DNA of 64,000 nucleotides from G965220305 sp965220305 (GTDB taxonomy: Bacteria; Chloroflexota; Dehalococcoidia; Lucifugimonadales; UBA3495): assembly GCA_965220305.1 (NCBI GenBank), contig OZ244817.1, positions 2,666,001 to 2,730,000 of the forward strand, in the 5' to 3' direction. The translations under genes were made by a program, and so were the position numbers. Position 1 is the stretch's first letter; every line of letters begins with the position of its first letter. Below the pieces are notes generated by a model. That model was given only the letters and a program-made list of their open reading frames with translations, was not told the origin of the DNA and did no database searches. This document shows, piece by piece, positions 1 through 8,479 of this stretch.

Positions 1-94
1 CGCTGTGACCCGTTGGCCGGCCCTTCCTCACAAGAGTCTTTCAAGATTCCTTGCCCGGATTTGTCCCCGCTCACCACCGGACCAAGCCCGGTGC

Positions 95-178
95 AGGCTC
101 TGAGCTTGTCAGAGGGCCAGTAAATTCTATCGCTCATCTTGAACCTGCTATCGCTCATCCTGAGCCTGTCGAAGGACG
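95..178. repeat. Two dispersed short repeats of the GAGC(C/T)TGTCGAAGG family
   Basis: Two copies of a short repeat (near 99-118 and 158-177) with the core CTGAGCCTGTCGAAGG or a variant. Further copies in either orientation lie near 23040, 29708, 29785, 42531 and 46525, always between genes. They create spurious short reading frames that begin with Leu-Ser-Leu-Ser-Lys-Asp. The rest of the first 243 bases shows no gene I can support. Confidence 0.7.
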
Positions 179-243
179 GGCCCACCATAAGCGGGTTGCC
201 ACGAACAACCAAAAGGCCCTGGATGTCCCCCTACGAGTCATCA

Positions 244-579
244 ATGGGTTTTCCCGCGACAGTGAAAGTCTATTCCATCGGCGCATTGCTTCTGTCGGTG
301 GCCCTGTTGTCGGTTTGCGACGACGCCGGAAGCAGCATTGGCGGTGACGTCCCCCGGCAGGTGCGGGGCCATGTGGTTGAAGTGGTGGCGCGAGGCGTAA
401 CCGAGGCGGAAACCCTGCGGATAAGGGATGCCGACGGCAGGGCCTGGGCCTTTACCACCGAAGGATTCATTGGCTTTACCCCGGCCCACCTGCGGGAACA
501 CCAACTCTTCGGCCAGACGGTGTTGGTCTCCTATGTGGCGAGAGGGGACAGGCTGGTGGCGGTGGACGTTACCGACTGA
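244..579 (+). CDS. Small predicted secreted or lipoprotein-like protein, unknown function
   Basis: A 111-residue protein with an N-terminal hydrophobic segment (residues 8-21) ending at a Cys (ALLSVC), which resembles a bacterial lipoprotein signal although Val at -1 of the lipobox is unusual. The mature part (about 40-111) has alternating hydrophobic and polar strands, suggesting a small beta-rich extracytoplasmic domain. I start it at the ATG at 244 because the longer frame upstream only translates a dispersed repeat. No family recognised. It converges with the thioredoxin-like lipoprotein at 650-1543. Confidence 0.6.
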   Translation: MGFPATVKVYSIGALLLSVALLSVCDDAGSSIGGDVPRQVRGHVVEVVARGVTEAETLRIRDADGRAWAFTTEGFIGFTPAHLREHQLFGQTVLVSYVARGDRLVAVDVTD

Positions 580-649
580 GCCTACGCGGCGGTGTCCCCT
601 CCCGTCAGACGCTGCTGATGGAAAAGCCTCCCGACCCGGGCCGCGACGC

Positions 650-1543
650 TCAGAGGGTCTTCTGCAGGGCGGCTTCCAGTTCTTCGGCGGGGGTGAACTG
701 CTCGAACTTGGACCGGACTCGGCCCTCTTTGTCCACCACGAAGGTCCAGGGCTCGGTGGGCAACCCCCATTCCTCCACCGATGGGACCAGGCCGCCGCTG
801 GGCCGACCTCCCTCAATCAGGTGGGGGTCTTCAAATACCTCCACGTGGATGAAGTTGGCCCGGTCTCCGAACCGGGCTTTCAGGTCGGAGAGCGCTTCCA
901 CCTGGGGGCCGCAGGTGGCGCTGATGCAGAAAGCGGGGGTGGAAAAAGTCACCACCAGGGGTTTGTCGTCGGCCAGCGCCTCGTGGATTGACAGTTCGTA
1001 CAGCTCCGGGTCCGGCGGATTGGCGGTGGTGATGGTGGCCAGGTCGTCCACCTCGGAAGCCTTGGGGGTGACGCTGGCCGGGGCGGGCGCGCCGATGGCT
1101 GGTGTGGAGGGAGCATCTTTAACGCTGATCAGGGCCGATGCTACCACCGCTTGCCCGGCCTCGGTGGTGGTAGTAAAACGCAATTCCCAAACGGCGGGGT
1201 TGGTAACTGTCCCCGGACCGGCCACGTCGAAACTGATGTGGGCCACGAAGACGCCCTGGCCTCCCGGCAGGGGCCAGGGGGAGAAGGCGGCGGTCACCGG
1301 CTGCCGGGCCTCCCCCTCGGACTCGGAGGTGGCGAAATAGACGGGCTGCACCTGGGCTTCCGGGGTGCGTACCGGCATGTTTTCCAGGTCCACCAGGCCG
1401 AACGCCACCCGGTTTGCCCCCACCGCCAGGTCTGATGACACGACGATGGCGTTGACCCGGGTCTCTCCGGGAGAACAGGCCCCCATCGCCAGTAGAAGCA
1501 GGATGGCGCAGGAGAGTACGATGCTTCGCAGGGGTGTTGCCAT
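650..1543 (-). CDS. Thioredoxin-fold lipoprotein (TlpA/redoxin-like)
   Basis: A 297-residue protein with a signal peptide ending in AMGAC (Cys23), so probably a lipoprotein outside the membrane. Residues 25-140 are a beta-rich domain of unknown type. A Pro/Ala-rich linker leads to a C-terminal thioredoxin-like domain (about 180-297) with the strand-turn FSTPAFCISATCG. The two cysteines are spaced C-x4-C, unlike the C-x2-C of classical thioredoxins, and are followed by a region with Glu-Pro-Trp before the last strand. Reduction of an extracytoplasmic partner is a reasonable guess; the substrate is unknown. The start at 1543 places the signal peptide at the N terminus; a longer frame from 1579 exists. 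Confidence 0.8.
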   Translation of the reverse strand: MATPLRSIVLSCAILLLLAMGACSPGETRVNAIVVSSDLAVGANRVAFGLVDLENMPVRTPEAQVQPVYFATSESEGEARQPVTAAFSPWPLPGGQGVFVAHISFDVAGPGTVTNPAVWELRFTTTTEAGQAVVASALISVKDAPSTPAIGAPAPASVTPKASEVDDLATITTANPPDPELYELSIHEALADDKPLVVTFSTPAFCISATCGPQVEALSDLKARFGDRANFIHVEVFEDPHLIEGGRPSGGLVPSVEEWGLPTEPWTFVVDKEGRVRSKFEQFTPAEELEAALQKTL

Positions 1544-1922
1544 AATTTGGACCCGTATAAGGCCCGAGTTTACACTCACTCTATTCCCCCGATTCAGGAA
1601 GGGCCTTCCCGCTTGATGGGTGAAGGTTGGTATGGGGGTGAGACTGCCGGGGCGCGTACCGCCCGGGGGTCAGCGGGTAAGTCACCCCCTCTAACTCTCC
1701 CCCTCAGGGGAAGAGGACTGGCTTCTCTTTGGCCTCGGAAAGGGTTTGCTGAGAGGGCGTTCAAAAAGCTGGCGGTCTATCTTGCGACAGGCTCGGTACG
1801 GGAACCCTCGTTGTTATTCTGAAGGAGAGCAGCGACTGAAGAAACTTAGATTCTTCGCCTCCACTACGTTTCGGCTCAGAATGACATATCCTTTTTAGGC
1901 ACCCTCTGAGACTTCGTCCGGG
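1544..1922. other. Intergenic region with several dispersed repeats
   Basis: No gene is supported. The stretch holds repeat-like modules also found elsewhere in the window: CCCCTCTAACTCTCCCCCTC near 1683 (related copies near 41145 and 50585), and a segment near 1845-1884 running from TTAGATTCTTCGCC to CTCAGAATGACA, related to copies near 50426, 50493 and 51335. Confidence 0.6.
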
Positions 1923-2722
1923 TCAGTAAAACACTCCCCGACCGGCCCCGCCGTCCACGCCGATGGTCTGGCCGGTGATGGCGGTGGCCCGGTTGGAGGC
2001 CAGGAACACCACCAGGTTGGCGATGTCCTCGGGCTCAATCATCCGTCCAATGGGTATGGTAGATGTGGTGCGGCGCAGGATTTCTTCCACCGTGGCGCCT
2101 TCCCGGGCGGCCCGCTCCTCGACCAGACCCATCTGACGCTGGGTGCGGGTGCTTCCCGGGTGGATGCAGTTGACCAAAATGCCGTCGGCGGCCACGTCAT
2201 CGGCCAGGTCCTTGGTGTAGGCGGAGACGCCGGAGTTGGTGACGCCGGAGCCGGGGTTGGTGGCGCTGGCGCTGCGGGCGCCCATGCCGCCGATGTTGAT
2301 GATGCGTCCGCCTCCCTTGGCGCGCATCGAGGGTATCACCTCCCGGGCGCAGCGGATGTAGCCCATCACCTTGGTGTTGATGTGGTTCATCCACACGTTG
2401 TCGGGCAATTCCGAAGCCCGTCCCGAGGTGGAGTTGACGGCGTTGTTGACCAGGATGTCCACCTCTCCCAACTCCTGGACGGTGGAGAAGACCAGCATCT
2501 TCACATCCTCCGGGCTGGTCATGTCGGCGCGGATGGGCACCACCCGGGAGCCGGTGGCCTCACGAATCTCCTGGGCGGTCTGCTTCAGCGCCTCCAGACC
2601 CCGGGCGCAGATGGCGACGTTGACCCCCTCCTGGGCCAGGGCCAGGCCAGGGCGGTGGCCTTGCCGATGCCCATGCTGCCGCCGGTTACTATCGCTACTT
2701 TACCGTTGAATCCCAGGTCCAT
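1923..2722 (-). pseudogene. Short-chain dehydrogenase/reductase, frameshifted
   Basis: Together the two frames encode an SDR of about 265 residues. The first frame, from the ATG at 2722, reads MDLGFNGKVAIVTGGSMGIG, the Rossmann TGxxxGIG motif, and continues for about six residues. At about 2638-2655 the reading frame shifts, and the rest, with NNA, the catalytic Ser (SGVS), YTKDLA (Tyr-x3; Lys is at +2, Asp at +4) and the SDR C terminus DIANLVVFLAS, is in another frame. Removing one 5-base unit from the direct repeat CTGGCC-TGGCC-CTGGCC (minus strand) restores a continuous protein, so the lesion is a 5-base tandem duplication or a sequencing error. Usual role: NAD(P)H-dependent oxidation or reduction of a hydroxyl/keto group. 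Confidence 0.8.
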
Positions 2723-2735
2723 CGGTCTATCCTCC

Positions 2736-2862
2736 GGTCTACCCCGACTGTGCGGGGAAACTATGCCAGGGTATATCCCCGCATGGGCGGGAAAACTATA
2801 GCTGCTTTACCGTTGAATCCCAAGTCCATTGGCCTATGCCTATACCCGCGTACGCGGGGCAA
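2736..2862. repeat. Three GC-rich hairpins resembling degenerate type I-E CRISPR repeats, with a duplicated SDR 5' end
   Basis: Three related units near 2736, 2769 and 2838 have an A/T-rich flank, a CCCCG...CGGGG hairpin and a GGGGAAAC/GGGCAAC tail. The third contains the 14-base palindrome CCCGCGTACGCGGG (2845-2858). Between the second and third, bases 2803-2838 repeat with few changes the first codons of the neighbouring SDR gene (2697-2730). The spacing (33 and about 69 bases) is not that of a CRISPR array, and no cas gene is near. Confidence 0.55.
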
Positions 2863-2910
2863 CCCATCGCAAAAGGTCGGAATCCTTCCGTCACTACCCC
2901 TTACAGACCC

Positions 2911-4314
2911 TCACTCGGGCACGCACAGCCGCAGCAGCGACTCTAGGCTGGACTCTTCCTCCAGACGGGAGACCGTCTCCACGATGCCTTCTAGCTGCTC
3001 GTTGGGCCAGTCCATGTTGTCGAATAGGGCCGTTATCCGGCGGGTCTCCGTGGCCAGGTTCCACTCCAACTCGGTGCCCTGGTACTCTCCCTGGTAGGTG
3101 GTGCCGCCGCGCATCCGCACCGTAATTCGGGGAGCGAAAGCCAGTCGGTCCTTGTGGCCGATTACTTCTACTCGCTTCAGCAGGGCCATCACCGCCGGGT
3201 CGTCGCCGGGGGATGCCTCTCCCGCTTCGATGCGGGCCCGCAGGGGCGGGTAGCTGCCGTGGACGCAGGTGTAGGCGGTGAAGTAGTGGGTGCTGCCCAC
3301 GCCGGGCGAGGTGCGGGTGGAGTTGGGAAAGGCCGGCGACGGGTAGGTGGTCTCCAGCCAGTTCATATCCACGGTGATGCTCTCAATTTCCGAGGCGGGC
3401 AGGGTGTGGGCCGCCCGCATGTCGGTCATCAACTCGATGACCGGGCAGTTGTACCCGGCGGTGGGATAAATCTTGGGCACCACGTGGAGCATTTCCCAGC
3501 GGCTGCCCAGCTCGTCCACCACGGCGGCGACTGAAGTCTGGTTGGTTCCCTGGAACACGTAGGAGAGCTCTCCCCGGTTGTTGCCAACAAAGGCGTTGTA
3601 GAACCCGGCGTCTCCTTCCAGCGATTCCTCCGAGCCTTTGACATCTTCCCGGGCCAACAGGGCGGCCATGATGCCGTTCCGGGTGGCGTTGGGTTCGTGG
3701 AACATCATCTCCAGCCCTCCGGAGCGCGGGCCCTCGTTGGTGCCGCCGGTGAAGGTGCAGGCCAGGGCCAGGGTGGTGACCATCTGGTCCTGGTCCAAGC
3801 CCAGCAATTTGCCGGTGGTAACGGCGGCGCCCAGGGTGCCGTACAGGGGACTGGACCGGAACCCCCGGGCCTGGGTGGAAGGGATGAAGTCCCCGGCGAT
3901 GCGGGCCTCCACCTCGTACCCGGCGACCAGGGCGGTGAGCAAGTCCTGACCGCTGCGTTGGCCTAGCTCTGCCGAGGCCAGTCCCGCCGGTATCAGGCAG
4001 GGGCCCGGGTGTATCAACATGCGGTAGGAATCGGACTGGTTGGTGGCGTGCATCAGTTTGCTGTTGGCGAAGGCGGCCCCGCAGCGGGTAGCCCTGGCGC
4101 CGTCGGCCAGGATGGTCGCGCCGTCGGGCCTGGACTCCTCTTCCTTGGCCAGGCCCACGGCGGCCTTGCCGTGGCTGGTGTCGGCGCCGATGATGGCGAC
4201 TACCAGGGCGTGCAGCACCGAGGCTTTCATCTTGTCCACCACCTGGGGCGGCAGGGCCTCGTAGTCCAGGACGGTGACGTATCGGGCGAAAGTACGGCTC
4301 AGGGAATCGGGCAT
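2911..4314 (-). CDS. MmgE/PrpD family protein
   Basis: A 467-residue protein with the length and layout of MmgE/PrpD proteins, the family of 2-methylcitrate dehydratase and relatives such as cis-aconitate decarboxylase and iminodisuccinate epimerase. The all-alpha N-terminal domain includes HATNQSDSYR and GYEVEARIAG; the smaller alpha/beta C-terminal domain begins near residue 270. The substrate cannot be told from sequence. The start at 4314 has GAGGT nearby; a longer frame would add a basic, poorly conserved leader. It lies upstream of the broken SDR gene on the same strand, so the two may once have formed a catabolic pair. Confidence 0.88.
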   Translation of the reverse strand: MPDSLSRTFARYVTVLDYEALPPQVVDKMKASVLHALVVAIIGADTSHGKAAVGLAKEEESRPDGATILADGARATRCGAAFANSKLMHATNQSDSYRMLIHPGPCLIPAGLASAELGQRSGQDLLTALVAGYEVEARIAGDFIPSTQARGFRSSPLYGTLGAAVTTGKLLGLDQDQMVTTLALACTFTGGTNEGPRSGGLEMMFHEPNATRNGIMAALLAREDVKGSEESLEGDAGFYNAFVGNNRGELSYVFQGTNQTSVAAVVDELGSRWEMLHVVPKIYPTAGYNCPVIELMTDMRAAHTLPASEIESITVDMNWLETTYPSPAFPNSTRTSPGVGSTHYFTAYTCVHGSYPPLRARIEAGEASPGDDPAVMALLKRVEVIGHKDRLAFAPRITVRMRGGTTYQGEYQGTELEWNLATETRRITALFDNMDWPNEQLEGIVETVSRLEEESSLESLLRLCVPE

Positions 4315-4524
4315 GGCAATACCTCGTCGCAGGCGGAAATTCCCGTACCCCGCCACCGCCCGCCGCCGATTTAGAGAACTCAACCTTGCGGCAGCCGGCG
4401 GTTGGCAAAGAAGATAGGCGGCTGCGTTTAGGGGAGATTGTAGGCCCTGGGTACGAAGGGGTCAATGTGAGACTATGGACGGCGTCCTTCCTTCTGGGCC
4501 TTGCCCTGTGGCGCTACCCTCACT

Positions 4525-4536
4525 TGTGGCGCCACA
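4525..4536. promoter_or_regulatory. Candidate VapB operator, palindrome TGTGGCGCCACA
   Basis: A perfect 12-base palindrome lies 30 bases before the vapB-like start at 4566. Half-site-like copies flank it: TGTGGCGCTA at 4507 and TTATGCCACA near 4543. AbrB/VapB-type antitoxins usually repress their own operon by binding such inverted repeats, so this is a reasonable autoregulation site. An A/T-rich stretch at 4551-4560 could hold the -10 element. This is inference from position and symmetry. Confidence 0.5.
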
Positions 4537-4565
4537 ATGCAGTTTATGCCACAATAATAGGCAAT

Positions 4566-4886
4566 ATGACGAAGAAGCGATACGTACGAATATGCGTAGG
4601 CCCCCAGGGTAGAATAGCAATACCAGCGCAGACCCGCCGGGAATTGGGGATTAAAACCGGCGATACCCTTATCCTCAGAATTAAGGATGGACAACTTCTA
4701 CTGGACAAGCCTGGGCAAATACTGGAACGATTACAGAACAGGCTATCAGAATTGGCGCCCCCAGGCATCAGCATGGTTGATGAGTTACTGGCTGAGCGAC
4801 GGGAAGAGGTACGCCGCGAAGAGGAAGAATTCCGGCGGGATGAAGCAGAAGCTCACCGGCGGTCAGTGAATGACTCAGCCCAGTGA
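4566..4886 (+). CDS. AbrB/VapB-type antitoxin
   Basis: A 106-residue protein. Residues 1-48 match the SpoVT/AbrB swapped-hairpin DNA-binding domain: RICVGPQGRIAIPAQTRREL, then the Gly-x-Gly-Asp turn and LILRIKDGQLLL. The rest is a charged helical tail (residues 60-106, Glu/Arg rich) that would wrap the toxin. The stop overlaps the start of the PIN gene by 17 bases, the usual antitoxin-first TA arrangement. It probably binds the palindrome just upstream. Start at the ATG at 4566, which begins the AbrB fold. Confidence 0.9.
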   Translation: MTKKRYVRICVGPQGRIAIPAQTRRELGIKTGDTLILRIKDGQLLLDKPGQILERLQNRLSELAPPGISMVDELLAERREEVRREEEEFRRDEAEAHRRSVNDSAQ

Positions 4887-5271
4887 CCCGAGACTATACG
4901 TCCTGGATGCCTCTGCCATCCTGTCTTTACTGCAACGAGAGGACGGCGCCGATTTGGTAGCTCCCCTCTTGCCCCAAGCCGTTATTTCTACCATCAACTG
5001 GGCTGAGGTGCTGCAGCGGCTGATTCGGTCGGGTTTGCCAATTGAGGGCTACCGGGAAGAGTTGGAAGCTGAGGGACTGGATTTGCTGGACTTTACGCCA
5101 CAAGACGCCGAGCATGTGGCACGACTCTGGGCCAGCACCAGTCCAGCCGGTCTCTCTCTCGGCGACCGGGCCTGCTTGAGCCTGGCCCAGCGGTTGGGAC
5201 TGCCCGCTTTCACTGCCGACCGGACCTGGGTGTCGTTGAATCTAGGGGTTGAAGTGCGTTTAATTCGTTGA
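4870..5271 (+). CDS. VapC-like PIN-domain ribonuclease toxin
   Basis: A 133-residue PIN domain. The acidic active-site residues are visible: Asp13 in YVLDASAIL, Glu in NWAEVLQ (about 45), Asp in LSLGDRACL (about 98), and a fourth acidic position in TADRTW (about 117). PIN toxins are Mg-dependent RNases that cut tRNA or rRNA. Overlap with the AbrB-type gene indicates a complete type II toxin-antitoxin pair. No damage is visible. Confidence 0.92.
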   Translation: MTQPSDPRLYVLDASAILSLLQREDGADLVAPLLPQAVISTINWAEVLQRLIRSGLPIEGYREELEAEGLDLLDFTPQDAEHVARLWASTSPAGLSLGDRACLSLAQRLGLPAFTADRTWVSLNLGVEVRLIR

Positions 5272-5358
5272 AAGCCTGGTCAGAAGCCGACCGTTGTATC
5301 CTCAACTTTGTGAAGAATGCGCCCCACTCCCGCCGCTTCCGAGCATATAATGGAAATT

Positions 5359-5598
5359 TTATGCCCTTCTCCCCAGGTGGGCCGACTCTCTCCGGTGCCG
5401 CTTTAGGAACCGTTGCAGGGCCACCAGCGCCCACAACCCTTCGATGGCGGTTATGGGGTAGACCGCCGCCAGCCCGCTGTAGACGGCGGTGGCGGCGGAA
5501 GCCAGGGCGAAGAGCAGCACCATCCACTTGGAACGAGCTTCCATCCAGTAGGACAGGAACATGATGGCAACGGCCACGGAGCCAAAGAGAGTTAGCAT
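5359..5598 (-). CDS. Small membrane protein, unknown
   Basis: A 79-residue protein with three hydrophobic segments (about 3-17, 23-38 and 43-58) and a basic C-terminal tail. The ATG at 5598 is preceded by a good ribosome site (GAGGTAATC ATG). Family not recognised; the topology resembles small bacterial integral membrane proteins of unknown role. It stands alone between the VapBC pair and the HPP gene. Confidence 0.6.
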   Translation of the reverse strand: MLTLFGSVAVAIMFLSYWMEARSKWMVLLFALASAATAVYSGLAAVYPITAIEGLWALVALQRFLKRHRRESAHLGRRA

Positions 5599-5731
5599 GA
5601 TTACCTCGGGGGCCTGAAGGTGGTGCGCCGCGTGGGGGAAGGTCAATTCCAGGGTGCGCCACGCTCTTGGAGTTGGGGTTGTGAGCGCGACGCCACCGTG
5701 GAACGGCGAGGCGACGGAGCCGGAATAGCAG

Positions 5732-6439
5732 CTAAATCAGGTCGCGCAGGCGAGTCTGGAGGAGCCACTTAATCAGGGCCAGCAACATCACCGCGCCGAT
5801 GATGACGGCCACCCGAATCGGGTCCCAGGGCTGCATAGCGACCCCCAAGACGGTGCCCGCCGCCGGGGGGTGCTCGGTGTCGGTAATTGCCATAATCAGA
5901 ATCAAAACGCCCACCGACACCGCCAGCGTCAAGTCGAAGAGCACACGCGTTTGTTCGATGAACTCCCCAATAGGGCTGAGGAATATCAGTAGCGCGCCCA
6001 CTCCCGCCAGAAGCCCGAAGCCGTGTCCGCCAATCAACGACCTGGGCTTGGCGGCGTTGCTGGACGGATGAACGAAGAGGATGACCAGGCTGGACCCCAG
6101 GCCGGCGGCCAGAGCGGCGTCGGACAGGGAGTTCACGAACAGCAGAATTACCAGCATGGCCACCACAGCCAGGCCAGCCTGGGCCAGGTAGCTGTGGGAG
6201 TAACGAGCGAACCGGGGGTCCACCACCTTTACATCTTCCAAGTCTTCGGATATGCCCAGGCGCTGGGCCAGGGAATGAGGCAGGTAGTGGAACTTGCCTT
6301 CCGAGTCTATCCCGAAATGGGTCTCACCGCCGTTGTCCTCATCTTCCGCGGGTGGAAGTGGCGCCGGGTCTGTGGGCCGGGGGCGTCCCGGAAGGTCTTG
6401 GTCTGGTTCAGACCCGGCTTGCTCGGCGTTATCTCGCAA
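5732..6439 (-). CDS. HPP family membrane protein
   Basis: A 235-residue protein. The N-terminal 75 residues are cytoplasmic and acidic/Pro-rich. Then come four to five membrane segments (about 88-105, 108-125, 135-153, 167-184, 205-225). The family signature appears as VHPSSNAAKPRSLIGGH and TEHPPAAGTVLG. HPP proteins are four-helix membrane proteins; some have been linked to nitrite transport in chloroplasts and cyanobacteria, but the substrate of this one is unknown. No CBS domain is attached. Confidence 0.85.
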   Translation of the reverse strand: MRDNAEQAGSEPDQDLPGRPRPTDPAPLPPAEDEDNGGETHFGIDSEGKFHYLPHSLAQRLGISEDLEDVKVVDPRFARYSHSYLAQAGLAVVAMLVILLFVNSLSDAALAAGLGSSLVILFVHPSSNAAKPRSLIGGHGFGLLAGVGALLIFLSPIGEFIEQTRVLFDLTLAVSVGVLILIMAITDTEHPPAAGTVLGVAMQPWDPIRVAVIIGAVMLLALIKWLLQTRLRDLI

Positions 6440-6471
6440 TGGCTATTGTCCTCGGCGGGGGCTGGGGCTCC

Positions 6472-7266
6472 CTATTTCAAGCCTTGGGCGAAGTCCAGCC
6501 AGACCCGGGCGCAGGGCACGGGGAGCACGTGTTGGACGAACCCGTAAACCCCGGGGAAGACCACCCGTCGCCCGTTGGGGAATATTTCCGACGCTTGCCG
6601 GAAGTCCCCCAGCACCTCTTCCCGCAGGCCGGCGGCGGCAATGATCAGGGTGGGAGTTTGCACGTCCTTGAGCAGAGGGCCCAGGTCGCCGGCGGCGTTG
6701 GCCTGGAATCCCGCCACCACGTGGGCCGGGGTTGCTGCCATCTGCTGGGCGTACCAGCGGGTGTAGGCCGGGTCCACAATCTGGGGGTCCAACCGACGTC
6801 CGATGGTGTTTTCCACCCAGGCCGCCACGCCCTCTTTCTCAATCAGCTCGGCGCTCTCGCCGTGGTGGGGGTCGTTGAAGCTGGTGGGCGAGGTGCAGGC
6901 GGTGAGGGAAAGGAGCCGTTCCTGGTGTTGGGTGGCGAACCGCATGGAGATGGAACCTCCCACCGTCTCGCCGATGAGATGGAAGCGGTCCGACTCCATC
7001 TTGTCGGCGAACTCCAGCAGGTCGTTGGCAAAGTTGTCCACCGACCAGGGGTAGCCCGGCTCGGGCACCGAGGACTGGCCCATGCCCCGCATGTCGTAGC
7101 GCAGCACCCGGTAGTGGCGGGCAATTACGGGCACCCAGCCGAACCAGAGCTTATGGTTCTTGGCCATGCCGTGGTGCAGCACCACCGTCTCCGGCTCGGT
7201 CCAGGGATCGGTAAAGTCGTCGATGGTATAGAAAAGCTCGGCGCCGTCGTCCAAGCGCAGTCTCAT
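6472..7266 (-). CDS. Alpha/beta-hydrolase fold protein with Thr at the nucleophile position
   Basis: A 264-residue alpha/beta-hydrolase related to 3-oxoadipate enol-lactonases and similar esterases. HHGMAKNHKLW (31-41) is the oxyanion-hole region and YDMRGMGQSS (58-66) the strand-4 turn. The nucleophile elbow, normally G-x-S-x-G, reads GETVGG with Thr101. The usual acid-bearing loop after PTLIIA reads AAGLRE, without the expected Asp. A late His (FVQH) is present. Activity is therefore uncertain. The ATG at 7266 has GGAGG upstream. The next gene upstream on the strand is a double CMD protein, recalling pcaD-pcaC pairs of the beta-ketoadipate pathway. Confidence 0.85.
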   Translation of the reverse strand: MRLRLDDGAELFYTIDDFTDPWTEPETVVLHHGMAKNHKLWFGWVPVIARHYRVLRYDMRGMGQSSVPEPGYPWSVDNFANDLLEFADKMESDRFHLIGETVGGSISMRFATQHQERLLSLTACTSPTSFNDPHHGESAELIEKEGVAAWVENTIGRRLDPQIVDPAYTRWYAQQMAATPAHVVAGFQANAAGDLGPLLKDVQTPTLIIAAAGLREEVLGDFRQASEIFPNGRRVVFPGVYGFVQHVLPVPCARVWLDFAQGLK

Positions 7267-7407
7267 AATTGGCCTCCGGCAGGGTTGTTGTTTTGGGAGT
7301 TGGGGCAGGCGCCCCTGGCGGCGGGGCCAAAGGAGAGGTTGACAGCTCCTTTGGCCGGCCCCAGGCCAGGGGCGTGGATTATCTCATGGGGTCTTGCCGG
7401 GGACGCT

Positions 7408-8208
7408 CTAGGCGGTGACTCCCTGCTCGGTGAACACGGAGCGGGCAATCTGCATGGCGGTGCGGGTGGTGAAGTACCCGCCGTACAGCATCACCTGGAT
7501 GAATATCTCCATTATCTCCGCAGGGGTCATACCAATACGCAGCGCCCCCTCGATGCGGCGGCGAATCTGCCGGTCGTAGCGGCCCAACACCGTCATGGAT
7601 GCCAGGGCGCAGATGGCCTCGCCCTTGGGGTCCAGGCCGGGCCGGTTATGAATGGCCCCCCAGTGGTACTCGGTAATTAAACGGTCTACCTCCATTTCCT
7701 GCGAGTCCGGGACAACGGACTGGAGAAAGGCCGTATCCCCCATGTGCTCCTCGCGGTTCCGTAGACCTTGCTGGTACAACTCTTCGGCGCTTATCTCGGG
7801 GTCGTAGAGCCTGACGGGTTCGAATTCGATGTTCCAGTCCTCAAACACGTCCTTGGTAATTCGCAGGGCCGACTCCACCGCCGGAACCCCGACGTAAAAG
7901 GTTAGCTGAATGAAGACCTCCACCACCTGTTCCGGAGTCACTCCCATGTTCAGGCCCCGTTCAATGTGCCGGCGCAGCAGGGGCAACTGTCCCAGGGCCA
8001 CCAGGGCCGCCATGGTGCAGATGGACCGCTGTCGCAGGGTCAGGCCTGGGCGGGTCCAGATGGAGCCAAAGAGGCATTCATCAATGATACGCTTCAAGTC
8101 TGGGGCCAGTTGGTCGGTTCCGGGCAACGCGAAGTGTCTGCGGTCGCCGCCGGACATCGTAGAGCGCATTTCCAGTCCCTGTTCGTGTCGCTCGTTAAGT
8201 GTGCTCAA
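7408..8208 (-). CDS. Double-domain carboxymuconolactone decarboxylase-like protein
   Basis: A 266-residue protein made of two CMD/AhpD-like domains (about 30-125 and 165-260), each with the all-alpha pattern RSICTMAALVALGQ...LNMGVTPEQVVEVFIQ and AICALASMTVLGR...LRIGMTPAEIMEIFIQ. The AhpD-type C-x2-C is absent, so a decarboxylase/lactone-related role fits better than a peroxidase. It starts with TTG at 8208, with GGAGGA upstream. Placed before the hydrolase at 6472-7266, it probably acts on the same ring-cleavage type substrate; this is inferred from context. Confidence 0.85.
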   Translation of the reverse strand: MSTLNERHEQGLEMRSTMSGGDRRHFALPGTDQLAPDLKRIIDECLFGSIWTRPGLTLRQRSICTMAALVALGQLPLLRRHIERGLNMGVTPEQVVEVFIQLTFYVGVPAVESALRITKDVFEDWNIEFEPVRLYDPEISAEELYQQGLRNREEHMGDTAFLQSVVPDSQEMEVDRLITEYHWGAIHNRPGLDPKGEAICALASMTVLGRYDRQIRRRIEGALRIGMTPAEIMEIFIQVMLYGGYFTTRTAMQIARSVFTEQGVTA

Positions 8209-8479
8209 GGTGAGTCCTCCTCCGTCTTGTTACTGCCAAATGTAGTTGTCGAGGCATTGGCAGCTTGGCCTACGGCGCATCCGTGCCGCCGCTTTTGGTG
8301 CCCTTGAATAGTCCACCAACGAACTACGGTGCGCTCTCGCAGCTTAATTATAGCGCGCCACGGCAGGTCTGGCATCTAAGGGGCAAAATCTGGCTTGGCT
8401 AAGCCCCCTGGAGGGATGCGCCCCTACATTTTTGACCGACAACCGGTACGGCCAACGATAGTCGGTGGACCACCCCCAC

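Noticed and set aside
2736..2862. A CRISPR array
   Set aside because: Only three degenerate units, spacing 33 and about 69, no cas genes, and one spacer is a copy of adjacent gene sequence.
6352..7680. A 442-codon open frame on the plus strand opposite the hydrolase and CMD genes
   Set aside because: It is antisense to well-supported genes, has the Gly/Ala/Val/His-rich composition expected of a shadow frame at high GC, and no motif.
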